From: Alistipes sp.
GTDB lineage: Bacteria; Bacteroidota; Bacteroidia; Bacteroidales; Rikenellaceae
Length of the DNA stretch: 64,000 nt
Assembly: GCA_017536555.1 (NCBI GenBank)
Contig: JAFXHE010000003.1
Span: forward strand, 1-64,000
Direction: 5' to 3'
Part shown: in pieces, positions 61,743-64,000 of the stretch
Layout: every line of letters starts with the position of its first letter
How positions within the stretch are numbered: the first letter of the stretch is position 1
The notes under the pieces: generated by a model
Databases searched by the model: none
Seen by the model: only the letters and a program-made list of their open reading frames with translations
Told to the model about the DNA's origin: nothing
Made by a program: the position numbers and the translations under genes

Positions 61743-63980
61743 TTAATGACGGTCACGACGGGGACCACGCTGCTCACGACGCTCGCCACCCTCGCGCTGC
61801 TCGCGGGGCTTGCGCTCACGAGGCTCACGCTCAACCCAGCCCTCGGGCTTGGGAAGAAGAGCCTTGCGAGAGAGTTTGAGCTTACCTGTCTTCTGATCCT
61901 TGGCGATGAGCTTAACCTCGATCATATCGCCCTCCTTAAGACCTGTCTCCTCCATAGTCTCGAAACGCTTGTAGTCGATCTCTGATATGTGCAACAACGC
62001 ATCCTTGCCAGGAAGAATCTCGATGAATGCACCGAAATCAACGATTGAGCGAATCTTACCATTGTAGGTCTCACCAATCTCGGGAACAGCAACGATACCC
62101 TTGATGCGTGACAATGCTGCATCGAGAGCCTCCTTATCCTGACCGAAGATATCTACGATACCCTTCTCGTCAACCTCTGTGATGGTGATAGTAGTACCTG
62201 TGGTCTTCTGTATCTCCTGAATAACCTTACCACCAGGGCCGATAACAGCACCGATGAACTCCTGAGGAATGGTAATCTGCACGATACGGGGCACGAAGGG
62301 CTTGTAGTCCTCGCGGGGCTCGGCGATAGTCTCAACGAGCTTATCGAGGATATGGAGACGACCCTGACGTGCCTGCTCAAGAGCCTTGGCAAGAACCTCA
62401 TATGAAAGACCATCAACCTTGATATCCATCTGTGTAGCGGTGATACCGTCACGTGTACCAGTTACCTTGAAGTCCATATCGCCCAAGTGATCCTCATCAC
62501 CGAGGATATCAGACAACACAGCCCAACGACCTGTTGTAGAGTCAGAGATAAGACCCATAGCGATACCCGATACAGGCTTACGCAACTTAACACCAGCATC
62601 CATAAGAGCCAATGTACCAGCACATACTGTAGCCATTGAAGATGAGCCGTTAGACTCAAGGATATCAGAAACTACGCGTACTGCATAGGGATTCTCCTCG
62701 CCCAGGGGCACCATAGGCTTAAGTGCACGCCAAGCCAAGTGACCGTGACCAATCTCACGACGGCTCAAGCCACGTGCGGGACGAGCCTCACCTGTAGAGA
62801 AGGGCGGGAAGTTATAGTGCAGAACAAACTGCTCGCTACCCTGAACCAAAACCTCATCCTTCTGCTTCTCGTCGAGCTTTGTTCCAAGTGTAACAGTAGT
62901 CAACGACTGTGTCTCACCACGGGTAAAAATTGCTGATCCGTGTGCGCAAGGCAGGTAGTCGATCTCGCACCAGATAGGACGAATCTCATCGGTACGACGA
63001 CCATCAAGACGCTTACCCTCATCGAGAATCATATTACGCATAGCCTTCTTCTGCACATCATCGTGGAAATACTTGTGGATAAGGGGAGACTTCTCCTCAA
63101 GTTCCTCCTCTGTATAGCGTGCTGCGAACTCTGCCTCCAAAGCATCGAAAGCATCCTGACGCTCGTGCTTCATAGTACCGCTGGTAGCGATAGCATAAGC
63201 CTTGTCATAGAGCTCTGTGATGATAGTCTGACGAAGCTCCTCATCGTTGGTCTCGTGGCAGTACTCGCGCTTAACATCCTTACCAAGCTCCTTCATAAGC
63301 TCGATCTGTACGGCACAGTGCTTCTTGATCTCCTCGTGAGCGAACATAATGGCACCGAGCATAACCTCCTCTGACACCTCGTTCATCTCACCCTCAACCA
63401 TAAGGATATTGTCGATAGTACCACCAACCATAATATCAAGGTCAGCATCCTTCATCGCCTCAAAGCCAGGGTTGATCACATACTCGCCACCGATACGTGC
63501 TACACGCACCTCCGAGATAGGGCCACCAAATGGGATATCCGATACAGCGAGTGCAGCTGATGCTGCCAAACCTGCAAGTGCATCGGGCTGAATATCTTTC
63601 TCTGCCGAGATAAGGTTAACGGTAACGAAGACCTCGGCGTGATAGTCTGCGGGGAAAAGGGGACGCAGCGCACGGTCAATAAGACGCGCCACGAGAATTT
63701 CAGAGTCACCAGCCTTGCCCTCTCGCTTCATAAAGCCGCCAGGGAAACGACCACACGAAGCGTACTTCTCCTTATACTCAACCTGCAAGGGCATAAAATC
63801 TGTTCCCTCCTTGGCATCTTTTGCAGCAACAACGGTACCCAAGAGCATCGTGTCACCCATACGTACAACCACCGAGCCGTCAGCCTGCTTTGCAAGCTTA
63901 CCAGTTTCGATCGTAATCTCACGACCATCGGCAAGCGTGATTGTCTTCTGTACAGCATTGTACAACTTGTTTGCTTCCAT
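61743..63980 (-). CDS. pnp: polyribonucleotide nucleotidyltransferase
   Basis: 745-residue PNPase. It degrades RNA from the 3' end with phosphate. Two RNase PH-like domains ([16 protein letters not shown], then [25 protein letters not shown]), a KH domain ([15 protein letters not shown]) and an S1 domain ([24 protein letters not shown]) are in the normal order. The C-terminus is a basic Arg/Glu-rich tail. The gene is complete and starts 20 bases before the window end. Confidence 0.97.
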   Translation of the reverse strand: MEANKLYNAVQKTITLADGREITIETGKLAKQADGSVVVRMGDTMLLGTVVAAKDAKEGTDFMPLQVEYKEKYASCGRFPGGFMKREGKAGDSEILVARLIDRALRPLFPADYHAEVFVTVNLISAEKDIQPDALAGLAASAALAVSDIPFGGPISEVRVARIGGEYVINPGFEAMKDADLDIMVGGTIDNILMVEGEMNEVSEEVMLGAIMFAHEEIKKHCAVQIELMKELGKDVKREYCHETNDEELRQTIITELYDKAYAIATSGTMKHERQDAFDALEAEFAARYTEEELEEKSPLIHKYFHDDVQKKAMRNMILDEGKRLDGRRTDEIRPIWCEIDYLPCAHGSAIFTRGETQSLTTVTLGTKLDEKQKDEVLVQGSEQFVLHYNFPPFSTGEARPARGLSRREIGHGHLAWRALKPMVPLGEENPYAVRVVSDILESNGSSSMATVCAGTLALMDAGVKLRKPVSGIAMGLISDSTTGRWAVLSDILGDEDHLGDMDFKVTGTRDGITATQMDIKVDGLSYEVLAKALEQARQGRLHILDKLVETIAEPREDYKPFVPRIVQITIPQEFIGAVIGPGGKVIQEIQKTTGTTITITEVDEKGIVDIFGQDKEALDAALSRIKGIVAVPEIGETYNGKIRSIVDFGAFIEILPGKDALLHISEIDYKRFETMEETGLKEGDMIEVKLIAKDQKTGKLKLSRKALLPKPEGWVEREPRERKPREQREGGERREQRGPRRDRH

Positions 63981-64000
63981 AAAAAATTAAAAACCTCTTT

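Noticed and set aside
1..64000. tRNA, rRNA and riboswitch genes
   Set aside because: No T-arm (GGTTCGAATCC-like), rRNA or recognisable riboswitch core was seen on either strand; a covariance-model scan could still find a divergent one.

Overview
The window is a gene-dense piece of a Bacteroidota chromosome, most likely order Bacteroidales from a gut or other host-associated lineage. The evidence is the Bacteroidota promoter pattern (TTG or TTTG, about 20 bases, TAnnTTTG) before many genes, abundant Cys-anchored lipoproteins, a fimbrillin-like domain, FKBP lipoproteins, the rpmB-rpmG-DUF4295 cluster and a Bacteroidota-type tyrosine recombinase. Family and genus cannot be fixed from the sequence alone. 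Most of the window is housekeeping; no rRNA, tRNA, CRISPR array or insertion sequence was recognised.

Left part (1-24 kb): a 9-bp minisatellite at the edge, an outer-membrane barrel gene, phoH, pepD and a lipid-kinase-like gene on the plus strand. Then comes a minus-strand set (11635 to 4563) of three surface lipoproteins and one tiny ORF. Two of the lipoproteins end in a cysteine-protease domain with the motif order of the streptococcal IdeS/Mac immunoglobulin-degrading enzymes. Next come uvrB, an XRE regulator beside a 650-bp non-coding tract with repeated TTACA-N2-TGTAA palindromes, a HIT protein, relA/spoT, recA, bcp, a zinc-ribbon protein, a duplicated 71-bp hairpin element, a phosphohexomutase, an AT-rich tract with a perfect DnaA box, and dnaA. 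The dnaA reading frame is broken by an in-frame TAG at codon 127, although the protein on both sides is well conserved.

Middle (24-45 kb): an aldehyde dehydrogenase, a stand-alone tyrosine recombinase, an outer-membrane protein, a GC-rich repeat patch, an RluB-like pseudouridine synthase with a long Arg-rich tail, a MATE exporter, an HD hydrolase and esterase, an active/inactive M16 peptidase pair, a PfoR-type membrane protein, glyA, a DUF2461 protein, rmuC, rpe, an ABC-F ATPase, rlmB, a YgjP-like metallopeptidase, ispE and a zinc-ribbon/CD225 protein.

Right part (45-64 kb): OmpA-like proteins, two FKBP lipoproteins with nhaA, an arginase-fold protein that has lost its histidine metal ligands, pdxB, a divergent pyrD overlapping cinA, pncB, rpmB-rpmG-DUF4295, deoC, an FN3 lipoprotein, a TPR/OmpA lipoprotein and pnp. 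cinA and pncB together point to pyridine-nucleotide salvage next to pyrimidine synthesis. Strongest candidates for follow-up: the twin IdeS-like lipoprotein proteases with their fimbrillin-like fusion, the dnaA amber codon, the TTACA-N2-TGTAA operator tract, and the two metabolic enzymes with altered active sites.
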